37,052 nucleotides of DNA from NCBI GenBank assembly GCA_900314985.1, contig OMXL01000031.1:1-37052 (forward strand). Direction: 5' to 3'. Of this stretch, positions 25,634 to 34,268 are shown piece by piece (the stretch's first letter is position 1; each line of letters begins with the position of its first letter). The notes beneath the pieces are model-generated. The model was not told where the DNA came from and ran no database searches. It saw only the letters and a list, made by a program, of their open reading frames with translations. Origin of the DNA: an uncultured Prevotellaceae bacterium (GTDB lineage: Bacteria > Bacteroidota > Bacteroidia > Bacteroidales > Bacteroidaceae). The position numbers and the translations under genes were made by a program.

Positions 25634-28039
25634 ATGAGAACTACACGACTTATTATTCTTGGCTTAACGGCCTTACTAACAACTACAACAACGACAATGA
25701 AAGCTCAAACTCCTCAACTGCGTGCCGATAATATCGACGAGGTGTTGCAGGCCATGACCTTAGAAGAGAAAGCCCAGCTGCTGGTGGGCGGTGGCAACGA
25801 TGCCTTCGTTGGCTCTGGTGCCATGATGGGCCACCAGAAGAAGCTGGTGGCTGGTGCCGCTGGTATTACGGTAGCCATTCCGCGACTGGGTATTCCGGCA
25901 ACAGTACTCACTGACGGTCCCGCTGGCGTACACATTGACCCCATTCGTGAGGGTGATTCAAAGACCTATTATGCTACAGGATTCCCTATTGGTACGTGTC
26001 TGGCCTCGACCTGGAATACCGAGTTGGTGGAGCAGGTGGGACGAGCCATCGGTAACGAGACGCTGGAGTATGGCTGCGACGTGGTGCTGGGTCCTGGACT
26101 GAACCTGCATCGCAATCCGCTGTGTGGCCGTAACTTCGAATACTATTCCGAAGATCCCGTTGTGACGGGATTGATAGGTGCTGCTGTGACGAAGGGCATC
26201 CAGAGTCAGGGAGTGGGCGTGTCGGCTAAGCACTTTGCCGTCAACTCCCAGGAGCACGCCCGTACCAAGGTCGATGAGCGCGTGTCGCAGCGTGCCCTTC
26301 GCGAGCTCTACCTGAAAGGCTTTGAGATTGTGGTACGCCAGAGCGCCCCATGGACCATCATGTCGTCGTATAATAAGGTGAACGGACGCTATGCCCAGGG
26401 TAACAAAGACCTGTTGACTGCCATTCTGCGCGACGACTGGGGCTACAAGGGCATTGTGATGACTGACTGGATAAGTAAGCGTCATGATCTGCCCACAGAG
26501 ATGGAGGTGGAGGCTGGCAACGACCTCATGACGCCAGGTTATCCTGCTCAGGCTAACGACATCGTTGAGGCCGTGAAGGCTGGTCGCCTGGATATGAAGT
26601 ATGTTGACCAGAACGTGCGTCGCATGCTGGAGTATGTCGTCAAGACACCACGTTTTAAGGGCTATCAGTATAGCAAACCCGACCTTGACGCACATGCAAA
26701 GGTGACGCGCCAGTCGTCTGCCGAAGGCATGGTACTGCTGAAGAACAACGGATGCCTCCCCCTAACCCCCTCCAAAAAGAGGGGGGATTCCGAGGCTCCC
26801 TCTCTACTTGGAGAGGGCGGGGGGAGAGGCTATACCGTAGCGCTGTTTGGCGTCAACAGTTACGACTTCCTCTCAGGCGGTCTGGGTTCTGGCTGTGTCA
26901 ACGTGCCATACGTTGTTGATATGGTGCAGGGACTGAAGAATATTGGCGTCAAGACCACCCCCATGCTGACCGAGATATACCAAAACTATGTGAAGTATGC
27001 CAAGGTGAAGCTGAAGGCAGACAAGAACCCCATGATGTGGTTCCTCGACCAGGGACAGCCCAAGCTCGACGAGATAGAGATATCAGACCGCTGCGTGGCC
27101 CACGAAATCAAGGAGGCCGATGCAGCCATTATAACCATCGGCCGTCAGGCTGGTGAGGGTGTGGACCGCAAGATTGATGGCGAGTTCAACCTGTCGCAAA
27201 TCGAGCAGGACATGATATTCCGCGTGAGCAGTCAGTTCCGTGCTGCCGGCAAACCCGTTATCGTGATTATCAACAGCGGCAGCGTCATGGAAACCTGTTC
27301 TTGGCGCGATCGTGCCGACGCTATTCTTTGTGCCTGGCAACCTGGTGAGGAGGGTGGCAACAGCGTGGCTGATGTGCTGACGGGTAAGGTGAATCCCAGT
27401 GGTAAGCTGACCATGACGTGGCCCATTGCTGCTACTGACCATCCGTCGACCAAGAACTTCCCGCAGGAGATGGACATGTACACCTACCAGACTATGCAGG
27501 GGTGGGGCAGTGGCGTGCCCAACGAGGACTTCACTAACCATGAAGAGGATATCTATGTGGGCTACCGCTTCTTTGACACCTTCAACCGCGAGGTTGCCTA
27601 TCCCTTCGGCTTTGGTCTTAGCTATACCACCTTCGAGATGAAAGATGAAAGATTAAAGATGAAAAATGACCGTATAGAGGTCTCTGTCACAGTGAAGAAT
27701 ACGGGTAAGGTTGCTGGTAAGGAAGTTGTACAGGTCTATGTCCAGGCACCGAAAGGCAAGCTGGAGAAACCTGCTCAGGAGCTGAAGGCTTTTGCCAAGA
27801 CCCGCGAGCTGAAACCTGGTGAGAGCCAGACGCTGACCATGAATCTCTTGCTCCGCGACCTGGCTAGCTTCGATGAGGCTGCCTCACAGTGGCTCACAGA
27901 GGCAGGTACCTATACTTTCCGTATCGGTTTCTCAAGTCGTGACATCAAGGCAACCCTGCCTCTGGCATTGAAGGAATATACGGAGAAGACCTCTAATGCA
28001 CTGGCTCCGCAGCAGCCACTCAATCTTATGAAGCAATAA
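25634..28039 (+). CDS. Glycoside hydrolase family 3, secreted beta-glucosidase/xylosidase
   Basis: About 801 residues from the ATG at 25634; the earlier GTG at 25610 is unlikely. The signal peptide (RLIILGLTALLTTTTTTMKAQ) is followed by the GH3 N-terminal barrel, with LTDGPAGVH, SAKHFAVNSQE (Lys199-His200) and the nucleophile in GIVMTDW (Asp278). The GH3 C domain carries the acid/base region, and a fibronectin-like domain (VSVTVKNTGKVAGKEVVQVYV) ends it. Between VLLKNNGCLPL and YTVALFGVNSY an extra Pro/Ser/Gly-rich peptide of about 20 residues is encoded by a G/C-rich dyad (26753-26829), and a heptamer array (27634-27668) encodes KDERLKMKND before the last domain. Both look like in-frame insertions. 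First gene of the operon; with GH67 next to it, xylo-oligosaccharide cleavage is likely. Confidence 0.92.
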   Translation: MRTTRLIILGLTALLTTTTTTMKAQTPQLRADNIDEVLQAMTLEEKAQLLVGGGNDAFVGSGAMMGHQKKLVAGAAGITVAIPRLGIPATVLTDGPAGVHIDPIREGDSKTYYATGFPIGTCLASTWNTELVEQVGRAIGNETLEYGCDVVLGPGLNLHRNPLCGRNFEYYSEDPVVTGLIGAAVTKGIQSQGVGVSAKHFAVNSQEHARTKVDERVSQRALRELYLKGFEIVVRQSAPWTIMSSYNKVNGRYAQGNKDLLTAILRDDWGYKGIVMTDWISKRHDLPTEMEVEAGNDLMTPGYPAQANDIVEAVKAGRLDMKYVDQNVRRMLEYVVKTPRFKGYQYSKPDLDAHAKVTRQSSAEGMVLLKNNGCLPLTPSKKRGDSEAPSLLGEGGGRGYTVALFGVNSYDFLSGGLGSGCVNVPYVVDMVQGLKNIGVKTTPMLTEIYQNYVKYAKVKLKADKNPMMWFLDQGQPKLDEIEISDRCVAHEIKEADAAIITIGRQAGEGVDRKIDGEFNLSQIEQDMIFRVSSQFRAAGKPVIVIINSGSVMETCSWRDRADAILCAWQPGEEGGNSVADVLTGKVNPSGKLTMTWPIAATDHPSTKNFPQEMDMYTYQTMQGWGSGVPNEDFTNHEEDIYVGYRFFDTFNREVAYPFGFGLSYTTFEMKDERLKMKNDRIEVSVTVKNTGKVAGKEVVQVYVQAPKGKLEKPAQELKAFAKTRELKPGESQTLTMNLLLRDLASFDEAASQWLTEAGTYTFRIGFSSRDIKATLPLALKEYTEKTSNALAPQQPLNLMKQ
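26753..26829. repeat. G/C-rich dyad element inserted in-frame in GH3
   Basis: Two dyads in tandem: CCCCCTC (26766-26772) with GAGGGGG (26779-26785), and CCCTCTC (26798-26804) with GAGAGGG (26811-26817), followed by CGGGGGGAGA. The codons give a low-complexity peptide that homologous GH3 enzymes are not expected to have at this place. Confidence 0.7.
27634..27668. repeat. Heptamer array 2 inside the GH3 gene
   Basis: Units CGAGATG, AAAGATG, AAAGATT, AAAGATG, AAAAATG in register. They encode a charged linker just before the C-terminal fibronectin-like domain. Confidence 0.65.
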
Positions 28040-28048
28040 AACACCATC

Positions 28049-29917
28049 ATGAAGCAACTGATATTATCACTATTTGTATTTATGACCACTGTCAGCATGA
28101 GTGCTGAGGATGGTCACCAGTTATGGCTGCGCTATCAGCCTGTCAATAAAACAAAGGTTATCTGCGACAGTAAGTCGCCAACAATTGAGATTGCCAAACA
28201 GGAGTTGGAAACCTATTATCAGGGAGAGCACATCGCTTTGAAACTTGATGCCACGATGCCCGATGACGACGGTTACCGCTTTGATGGCAGTACGCTCTCT
28301 GCCCGTCGTGAGGCTGGTCTGTTGTATGGTGCCTATGCTCTGTTGCGTGGTGATACCAATATGGAGACACATCCCGTGTACGACTTGCGCCTGCTGAACC
28401 ATTGGGACAACCTCGACGGCAGTATTGAGCGTGGCTATGCTGGCGAAAGTATTTTCTGGAAGACAGTGAACGGCCAAATCTCCACCTTCAACCCTGAACT
28501 GATTAAGGAGTATGCTCGTGCCAATGCCTCTATTGGTATCAATGGCACGGTGCTGAACAATGTCAACGCGTCGCCCAAGATGCTGACAGCCCCTTATCTG
28601 AAAGAGGTGAAGAAGATTGCCGATATCCTGCGTCCCTACCATATCAAGGTGTATTTGTCTATCAACTTCGCCTCACCGATGGCACTGGGTGATACCAAGA
28701 CGGCTGACCCGCTGGACAAGTCGGTGGCTAAGTGGTGGCAGAAGAAGGCTAAGGAAATCTACAAACTCATCCCTGACTTTGGCGGTTTTCTGGTGAAGGC
28801 GAACAGTGAGGGACAGCCTGGCCCCGGCGACTACAAGCGCAGTCATGCCGATGGTGCCAACATGCTGGCCGATGCACTGAAACCCTATAAGGGCATCGTG
28901 ATGTGGCGCTGCTTTGTCTATGGCGCTAACCACAAGGGAGAAGACCGTGTGAAGCAGGCTGTGTCGGAGTTCAAACCGCTCGACGGACAGTTCCGCGACA
29001 ATGTTATTCTGCAGACCAAGAACGGTCCGTTGGACTTCCAGCCCCGTGAGCCGTACAGTCCTATCTTCGACCAGATCAAACAGACACCCAACATGGTGGA
29101 GTTGCAGATTACACAGGAGTATCTGGGCCAGTCGCGTCATCTGGTATACCTCGCTCCGATGTGGCAGGAGTTCTTCTCGCAGGTCAATCCACGTTCGTTG
29201 AAAGGTATTGCTGGCGTGGCAAATATAGGACTGGACCGCAACTGGTGTGGTCACCATTTCTCACAGGCCAACTGGTATGCCTTTGGCCGTCTGGCATGGA
29301 ACCCGTCACTGGGCAGCGACAAGATTGCCCGTGAGTGGTTGCAACAGACCTTTACCACCAACGAACAGTTTGTTGCTGCAGTAGCCAATATCATGGCTGA
29401 GAGTCGTGAGGCTTGTGTAGACTACATGATGCCACTGGGCTTACATCACATCTTTAAGTTCGACCACCACTACGGTCCGGAACCTGACGGTTTCATCAAG
29501 AGCTATCCCTTGGAGTGGTGTCCCGTCTACTACCACAAGGCTGACAAGCAGGGCGTAGGCTTCGATCGCAGCAGCAAGGGTACCAATGCTGTAGGACAGT
29601 ACCGTGCTGACCTGGCTCGCAAGTACGACAACTTGGCGACCTGTCCTGAGAATCTTCTGTTGTGGTTCCACCATGTGCCTTGGGACTATAAGATGAAGGA
29701 TGGCAGCACCCTGTGGGAGTCGCTGCAATACCACTATAACCGTGGCGTTATCACCGTAGAACAGCATCATAACATCTGGCATAACAAGATGCGTCACTTT
29801 ATCGACGAACAACGCTGGCGTGAGGTTGACGAGCGCCTGCACCACCAGCAGGAGAATGCCCGTGAGTGGCGCGACACCTGTCTCAAGTATTTCGGACAAT
29901 TTGCAAAAGGAGAATAA
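28049..29917 (+). CDS. Alpha-glucuronidase, glycoside hydrolase family 67
   Basis: A 622-residue secreted enzyme (signal peptide MKQLILSLFVFMTTVSMSA) that removes 4-O-methyl-glucuronic acid from the end of xylo-oligosaccharides. Family blocks are LRLLNHWDNLDGSIERGYAG, GGFLVKANSEGQPGPG with the acid glutamate, and DNVILQTKNGPLDFQPREP with the Asp/Glu pair that acts as base. Bacterial GH67 enzymes are usually near 700 residues; the shorter length falls mainly in the N-terminal domain, while the barrel looks complete. The gene starts 9 bases after GH3 and ends one base before GH97, so the three are co-translated. It is the strongest evidence that the locus handles glucuronoxylan. Confidence 0.94.
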   Translation: MKQLILSLFVFMTTVSMSAEDGHQLWLRYQPVNKTKVICDSKSPTIEIAKQELETYYQGEHIALKLDATMPDDDGYRFDGSTLSARREAGLLYGAYALLRGDTNMETHPVYDLRLLNHWDNLDGSIERGYAGESIFWKTVNGQISTFNPELIKEYARANASIGINGTVLNNVNASPKMLTAPYLKEVKKIADILRPYHIKVYLSINFASPMALGDTKTADPLDKSVAKWWQKKAKEIYKLIPDFGGFLVKANSEGQPGPGDYKRSHADGANMLADALKPYKGIVMWRCFVYGANHKGEDRVKQAVSEFKPLDGQFRDNVILQTKNGPLDFQPREPYSPIFDQIKQTPNMVELQITQEYLGQSRHLVYLAPMWQEFFSQVNPRSLKGIAGVANIGLDRNWCGHHFSQANWYAFGRLAWNPSLGSDKIAREWLQQTFTTNEQFVAAVANIMAESREACVDYMMPLGLHHIFKFDHHYGPEPDGFIKSYPLEWCPVYYHKADKQGVGFDRSSKGTNAVGQYRADLARKYDNLATCPENLLLWFHHVPWDYKMKDGSTLWESLQYHYNRGVITVEQHHNIWHNKMRHFIDEQRWREVDERLHHQQENAREWRDTCLKYFGQFAKGE

Positions 29918-29918
29918 G

Positions 29919-31874
29919 ATGATGAGAAAACTTCTGGCCATGAGCTTTCTGCTCTTGGCACTGACTGTTAGTGGAAAAGAAATCAATGTCAAATCACCTG
30001 ACGGTAAGTTGGTGGTAACTGTTGATGATGAACAGGGACTGCTGACCTACCGTGTCAGCTACATGGGACAGACCATGCTGAAACCTTCGGCACTGGGACT
30101 GAAGACTGATATTGGTGACTTTACCCGTGGTATGACTTTCAAAGAGATGAAGGGAAGCAACATAGACAAGACGTATACAATGACACGTACTAAGGCATCG
30201 TCAGCTCACTATGTGGCCAACCAGACTGATATTACCTATACCAATAGTCAGGGATTGCCCTTGACTGTCACCTTCTGCGTGTCGAACAACGATATTGCTT
30301 ATCGTTATACCCTCCAGCCTAAAGGGGAGAGTAGACTGAGTGCCGTCATCTATAGCGAGGCGTCGTCGTTTAACTTCCCCGAAGGTACAACAACGTTTCT
30401 GACACCACAGAGTCTGCCAATGGTGGGCTGGCAGCGTACCAAACCATCGTATGAGGAGGATTACAAAGCTGATGTCCCCATGACAGAACGCTCTGCCTTT
30501 GGTGAGGGCTTTACCTTTCCCTGTCTGTTTAAGGTGCCTAATGGTTGGGTACTCGTCAGCGAGACGGGCGTAGGCTCTAACTATTGCGCCTCTCACCTCA
30601 GCGACTACGAGGCCGTCAATGGCTATACCATCGCCTTCCCCAATATTGGCGAGTTGAACGGACTGGGAAGTCACTGTGCAGGCATCCCTCTGCCAGGCAG
30701 TACCCCTTGGCGTACCATCACGCTGGGCACCACGCTGAAGCCTATCGTAGAGACCACGATACCCTATGATGTGGTAGATCCGCTCTATGAACCCTCTCAG
30801 GACTACAAGCCTGGCCGCTATACGTGGAGCTGGCTGTTGTGGGGCGACGAGAGTGTCAACTACGAGGACCAGGTAAAGATGATTGACCTGTCTGCCGCTA
30901 TGGGTTACGAGTATGTGCTGGTCGACAACTGGTGGGACAAGCAGATTGGGCGCGACCGCATTGTCGAGTTGAACCGCTATGCTAATAGCAAAGGTGTCAA
31001 ATTGCTGTTGTGGTATAACAGTAACGGCTATGCCAACGATGCACCTCAGACGCCTAAGCACTGCATGAATACCGCCTTGGCGCGCAATCGCGAGATGGCA
31101 TGGTTGCAGAAGTTGGGCATTGCTGGTATCAAGGTCGACTTCCTGGGTAGTGACAAGCAGGAGAGTCTGAAGCTCTACGAAGATATTCTTGCCGATGCCA
31201 ACCGCTATGGCTTGCAGGTGGTATTCCATGGTTGTACCATTCCTCGTGGCTGGGAGCGCATGTATCCTAACTATGTGGCCTCTGAAGCCTGTCTGGCCTC
31301 AGAGAATATCAACTTCAGCGAGTATCACGCTAAGCAGGAGGGTTTCGAACTCACCATGCATCCCTTTGCTCGTAACGTCATTGGCTCTTTCGACTGGGGT
31401 GGCATCATTATGAATCGCCAGATCAGTCGTGACAACAAGAGTCGTCATCGTCGCTATACGACAGACATCTTTGAGCTGGCAACGGGTATCGTTCTGCAGA
31501 CCAGCGTTAACTGTGTGGCGATGTACCCCAACAACCTGCAGGATGTGCCGCAGTTTGAACTGGATTTCCTCAAGCAGTTGCCTACCACATGGGACGAGGT
31601 ACGCTTTCTCGACGGCTATCCTACTAAGTATGTAGTATTGGCACGCCGTACGGGTAATAAGTGGTATATTGCTGGACTGAATGGTACCCAGCAGGCGAAG
31701 ACCTTGCAACTGTCATTGCCTATGTTTGCTGGACAGACAGTGCAGTGCTATATCGACCAGCCTGGTAAGAAGGGTATGCCCAGCACACCTGTGCTGCGTT
31801 CGCTCAAGGTAGATAAGAAGGGCGTTGCAAAGGTTACCATCCAACCCATGGGTGGACTGATTGTTACTCGCTGA
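29919..31874 (+). CDS. Glycoside hydrolase family 97 alpha-galactosidase/glucosidase
   Basis: About 651 residues from the tandem ATGs at 29919 and 29922; the open frame further upstream lies inside GH67. A signal peptide (RKLLAMSFLLLALTVSG) leads into the beta-sandwich KEINVKSPDGKLVVTV, then the barrel (WSWLLWGDESVNYEDQ, YVLVDNWWDK). LGIAGIKVDFLGSD carries an Asp where the retaining members of GH97 have their nucleophile; inverting SusB-type members use Glu residues elsewhere. A retaining alpha-galactosidase-like activity is therefore more likely than SusB-type alpha-glucosidase, but this is inferred from one motif. Last gene of the operon, acting in the periplasm. No SusC/SusD pair is present in the window. 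Confidence 0.92.
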   Translation: MMRKLLAMSFLLLALTVSGKEINVKSPDGKLVVTVDDEQGLLTYRVSYMGQTMLKPSALGLKTDIGDFTRGMTFKEMKGSNIDKTYTMTRTKASSAHYVANQTDITYTNSQGLPLTVTFCVSNNDIAYRYTLQPKGESRLSAVIYSEASSFNFPEGTTTFLTPQSLPMVGWQRTKPSYEEDYKADVPMTERSAFGEGFTFPCLFKVPNGWVLVSETGVGSNYCASHLSDYEAVNGYTIAFPNIGELNGLGSHCAGIPLPGSTPWRTITLGTTLKPIVETTIPYDVVDPLYEPSQDYKPGRYTWSWLLWGDESVNYEDQVKMIDLSAAMGYEYVLVDNWWDKQIGRDRIVELNRYANSKGVKLLLWYNSNGYANDAPQTPKHCMNTALARNREMAWLQKLGIAGIKVDFLGSDKQESLKLYEDILADANRYGLQVVFHGCTIPRGWERMYPNYVASEACLASENINFSEYHAKQEGFELTMHPFARNVIGSFDWGGIIMNRQISRDNKSRHRRYTTDIFELATGIVLQTSVNCVAMYPNNLQDVPQFELDFLKQLPTTWDEVRFLDGYPTKYVVLARRTGNKWYIAGLNGTQQAKTLQLSLPMFAGQTVQCYIDQPGKKGMPSTPVLRSLKVDKKGVAKVTIQPMGGLIVTR

Positions 31875-31890
31875 AGCAGGCAAGCCTGCT
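31875..31890. terminator. Short palindrome between convergent GH97 and rnhB
   Basis: AGCAGGC-aa-GCCTGCT is a perfect 7-bp palindrome filling almost the whole 18-base gap between two convergent stop codons. The T-tail is poor on both strands, so bidirectional termination is only probable. Confidence 0.45.
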
Positions 31891-31892
31891 TA

Positions 31893-32531
31893 CTAATATT
31901 CAAAATTTAGCGACAGCTGGCCATCGCCCAGCATGTTAAAAGTCTTACGGTGGTATGGCGTAATGCCATACTGCCGTATTGCTTCTCTGTGCTTCTTGGT
32001 GGGGTAACCCTTGTTTGACAGCCAGTCATACTGTGGATACTCCTGGGCCAGCAGGTCCATATAGTCGTCACGATAAGTCTTGGCGAGGATGGAGGCGGCA
32101 GCAATAGAAAGGTACTTGCCATCACCCTTGACAATGGTGGTGTGGGGGATGGTTATTGGTTCACGGTTATTGGTTATTGGTTCATGGTAGGGCTTGAAGC
32201 GGTTGCCGTCAACGATGACAGCCTCGGGGCGTACCGTCAGTTGGTCCAGCGCACGGTGCATGGCAAGGATGGAAGCGTTGAGGATATTCATGCGATCTAT
32301 CTCCTCTGGTGTGACAATACCCACCGCCCATGCCACGGCATCGCGCTGGATAATCTCGCGCAACTGCTTGCGACGCTTGTCCGTCAACTGCTTGGAATCG
32401 TTGAGCTCGTCGTTCTGATAGTCTTCTGGAAAGATGACGGCAGCAGCATACACGCTGCCTGCCAGACAGCCACGGCCTGCTTCATCACAGCCTGCCTCTA
32501 CCTTCCCTGCGTAATAATGACTTGCTAACAT
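31893..32531 (-). CDS. rnhB: Ribonuclease HII with a heptamer-encoded insertion
   Basis: A 212-residue enzyme from the ATG at 32531 (MLASHYYAGKVEAGCDEAGRG); the longer frame begins with GTG inside the upstream gene. It cuts the RNA strand of RNA-DNA hybrids. Catalytic Asp16-Glu17 lie in CDEAGRG; IVDGNRF and HTTIVKGDGKYLSIAAASILAKT give the other carboxylates and the family signature. Between VDGNRFKPY and IPHTTIVKGD, where relatives usually have only a few residues, the peptide HEPITNNREPIT is encoded by a five-unit heptamer array (32151-32185). The surrounding motifs are intact, so the enzyme is probably active. Last gene of its operon. Confidence 0.93.
   Translation of the reverse strand: MLASHYYAGKVEAGCDEAGRGCLAGSVYAAAVIFPEDYQNDELNDSKQLTDKRRKQLREIIQRDAVAWAVGIVTPEEIDRMNILNASILAMHRALDQLTVRPEAVIVDGNRFKPYHEPITNNREPITIPHTTIVKGDGKYLSIAAASILAKTYRDDYMDLLAQEYPQYDWLSNKGYPTKKHREAIRQYGITPYHRKTFNMLGDGQLSLNFEY
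32151..32185. repeat. Heptamer array 3 inside rnhB
   Basis: Units GGTTATT, GGTTCAC, GGTTATT, GGTTATT, GGTTCAT (plus strand), 35 bases in register. It matches the extra peptide in RNase HII. A change of one unit would shift the reading frame. Confidence 0.75.
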
Positions 32532-32568
32532 CTTTCGTTTCTCCTTGGAAAGAAATAGTGGGAAATAC

Positions 32569-33336
32569 TTACTCTGCACGGCGCATCCATAGATGCAATT
32601 GGTACAGAGCGGGAAGGAGTATCAATAGCGAGAAGCCTAATGCCATATAGACATGCTGCTCTGAACCCTTGAAGATGTCGATTAGTTTCATGTCGGGGTC
32701 TGGATAGAGTGCATACATGACGTAGGCGACACTGTTGTTGGCCCAGTGGTAGGCAACGCCAGGCAGGATGGAGCCTGTGCGGTAGTACATCCAGCCCAAC
32801 AAGAGTCCGATGAGAAAGGCATGAGGCATCTGGGCAGGGTTCATATGTACCAAGGCAAAAAGCAAAGCGGAGATGGCGATGGCTGTCCATGTGGACAGCT
32901 TCTCTGACTTCAACAGTTCCTTAAGAATAGCTCCGCGTAGCACTATCTCTTCGCTTAGCGGTGCTAACAGACCGATTACCAGATATCCCCATGGTGTACC
33001 CATGATGGTGCCAAACTCTTGTTCGGCAAAGTTGGGAAGCTCTGGCATTTGTTCCTGTATCCAGGCAGAAGGAATGAGTGCTCCCAAGGCGGCAATGACG
33101 CTCCATGAGAGTACGGTCCAAGGGCGTGTCCTTAACCATGTAGGAGATACCTCGGCATAGCGTGTCCATAGGAAGATGACGATAGTTAGCAAACCGATGA
33201 CTCCCGTCGTTGTAATGAGCATGGCAGCCGTCTTGTCGCTGTTGCCTGCTATCAAACTCCATAAGGTAGTTATGATGGCGCCTCCCACAAGTTGGAGGCC
33301 AATAAAGATGAATAGATAACTAAATGCTTTTTTCAT
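32569..33336 (-). CDS. CPBP-family intramembrane metalloprotease
   Basis: A 255-residue multi-pass membrane protein from the ATG at 33336 (MKKAFSYLFIFIGLQLVGG); the upstream TTG start in the longer frame lies in a repeat. The Abi/CPBP motifs are visible: SEEIVLRG (Glu129-Glu130, Arg134), ALVHM (His164) and AYHWANN (His197 and the following Asn), which together form the metalloprotease site of the Rce1/CAAX type. About seven hydrophobic segments are present. Substrate is unknown; bacterial members handle peptides, bacteriocin immunity or signalling. The start is separated from the ribF stop only by a heptamer array. Confidence 0.9.
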   Translation of the reverse strand: MKKAFSYLFIFIGLQLVGGAIITTLWSLIAGNSDKTAAMLITTTGVIGLLTIVIFLWTRYAEVSPTWLRTRPWTVLSWSVIAALGALIPSAWIQEQMPELPNFAEQEFGTIMGTPWGYLVIGLLAPLSEEIVLRGAILKELLKSEKLSTWTAIAISALLFALVHMNPAQMPHAFLIGLLLGWMYYRTGSILPGVAYHWANNSVAYVMYALYPDPDMKLIDIFKGSEQHVYMALGFSLLILLPALYQLHLWMRRAE

Positions 33337-33340
33337 AATG

Positions 33341-33368
33341 TTCAATGTTCAACGTTCAATGTTCAACG
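33341..33368. repeat. Heptamer array 4 across the ribF-CPBP junction
   Basis: Units TTCAATG, TTCAACG, TTCAATG, TTCAACG (plus strand). On the coding strand each unit contains TTGA; one of these is the ribF stop codon (33363-33365), and the array ends 4 bases before the CPBP ATG. Confidence 0.8.
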
Positions 33369-34235
33369 TAGCAGCAGTTCTGCTGCTTCTGCGTCTTGTC
33401 GTAATTGTTCTTTAAGGGCTTCTATACTGTCAAAACGCTGTTCTCCTCGCAGCCTTTCCACCACCGCTACTTGTAGCTGTTGGCCGTAGAGGTTTTCTTT
33501 GAGTCTGAATACATGTACCTCTATGGTCTGGTGCTGGCCGTCGAAGGTGGGACGCATGCCGATGTTCATCATGCCATGTTTCCATTCTACACTGTTTTCC
33601 ATTCTAATCTTTACAGCGTATGCTCCTGCAGCAGGAATCAGCTGACAAGGGTCGCTCACCACGATATTGGCTGTAGGGAATCCCAGTTTTGTACCGATGT
33701 GCTCACCATGCTCCACACTGCCCAGTATGGTATAGGGATATCCCAATAGTTCGTTGGCCTCGCTGATGTTACCATCAGTAATCAGTTCCCTGATGAGTGA
33801 ACTGCTCACACAACTCTCTTCCCTCTTGGAGGGAGCTGGGGGGAGACTCTTCACCTCTATGCCTAACTCCTTGCCATAGCGCACATAGTCATCGAAACCT
33901 TCTACGCGGTTGTATCCAAAGCGGTTGTCGTAACCCGTCAGTAAAACCTTGACACCATACTTGTCGCGCAGCACCTGCTCCATAAATTGGCGTGCCGTCA
34001 TCTGCTTCAAGGAATCGTCAAACATCAGCACTTCTATGCGGTCAATCCCCGTTTTCGTCAGCAGTATGCGCTTTTGGACGAGTGGTGTCAGTGTTTGTGG
34101 CGCCGTCTTTATGAAGGTGATAGCCATCGACTGTAAGCCACGCTGGTGAGCCTCGTCAACAACATGCTGCAAGACGAACTGGTGTCCACGGTGTACGCCG
34201 TCGAACATTCCTATGGTGGCTACATATCCTTCCAT
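33363..34235 (-). CDS. ribF: Bifunctional riboflavin kinase/FAD synthetase
   Basis: A 290-residue enzyme from the ATG at 34235 (MEGYVATIGMFDGVHRGHQ); an ATG four codons upstream (34247) lies inside a heptamer array and is possible too. The N-terminal nucleotidyltransferase domain makes FAD from FMN (GMFDGVHRGHQ), and the C-terminal flavokinase domain makes FMN from riboflavin (KLGFPTANI, MMNIGMRPTF, IEVHVF). Near the middle, SLPPAPSKREESCVSSSLIRE contains about ten extra residues (LPPAPSKREE) encoded by a G/C-rich dyad (33813-33850) that is also found in the GH3 and P-type ATPase genes. Both domains otherwise look complete. It is between the Ca2+ ATPase and the CPBP genes in one operon. Confidence 0.93.
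   Translation of the reverse strand: MEGYVATIGMFDGVHRGHQFVLQHVVDEAHQRGLQSMAITFIKTAPQTLTPLVQKRILLTKTGIDRIEVLMFDDSLKQMTARQFMEQVLRDKYGVKVLLTGYDNRFGYNRVEGFDDYVRYGKELGIEVKSLPPAPSKREESCVSSSLIRELITDGNISEANELLGYPYTILGSVEHGEHIGTKLGFPTANIVVSDPCQLIPAAGAYAVKIRMENSVEWKHGMMNIGMRPTFDGQHQTIEVHVFRLKENLYGQQLQVAVVERLRGEQRFDSIEALKEQLRQDAEAAELLLR
33813..33850. repeat. G/C-rich dyad element inserted in-frame in ribF
   Basis: CTTCCCTC (33818-33825), tt, then GGAGGGA (33828-33834), followed by GCTGGGGGGAGA. The layout is the same as in the second dyad of the GH3 copy (CCCTCTC..GAGAGGG then GGGGGGAGA). Confidence 0.65.
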
Positions 34236-34240
34236 CTCAC

Positions 34241-34268
34241 TATTCATTATTCGTTATTCACTATTCTC
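34241..34268. repeat. Heptamer array 5 across the P-type ATPase-ribF junction
   Basis: Units TATTCAT, TATTCGT, TATTCAC, TATTCTC (plus strand). It covers the ATPase stop codon (TAG at 34261-34263) and one possible ribF start (34247), ending 5 bases before the other (34235). Confidence 0.8.

Noticed and set aside
25958-26695. A 245-codon open frame on the minus strand
   Set aside because: It is antisense to the GH3 catalytic domain and shows no family signature.
30201-31229. A 342-codon open frame on the minus strand
   Set aside because: It lies entirely inside GH97, whose motifs are clear on the plus strand; the antisense protein has no recognisable domain and is a codon-bias shadow.
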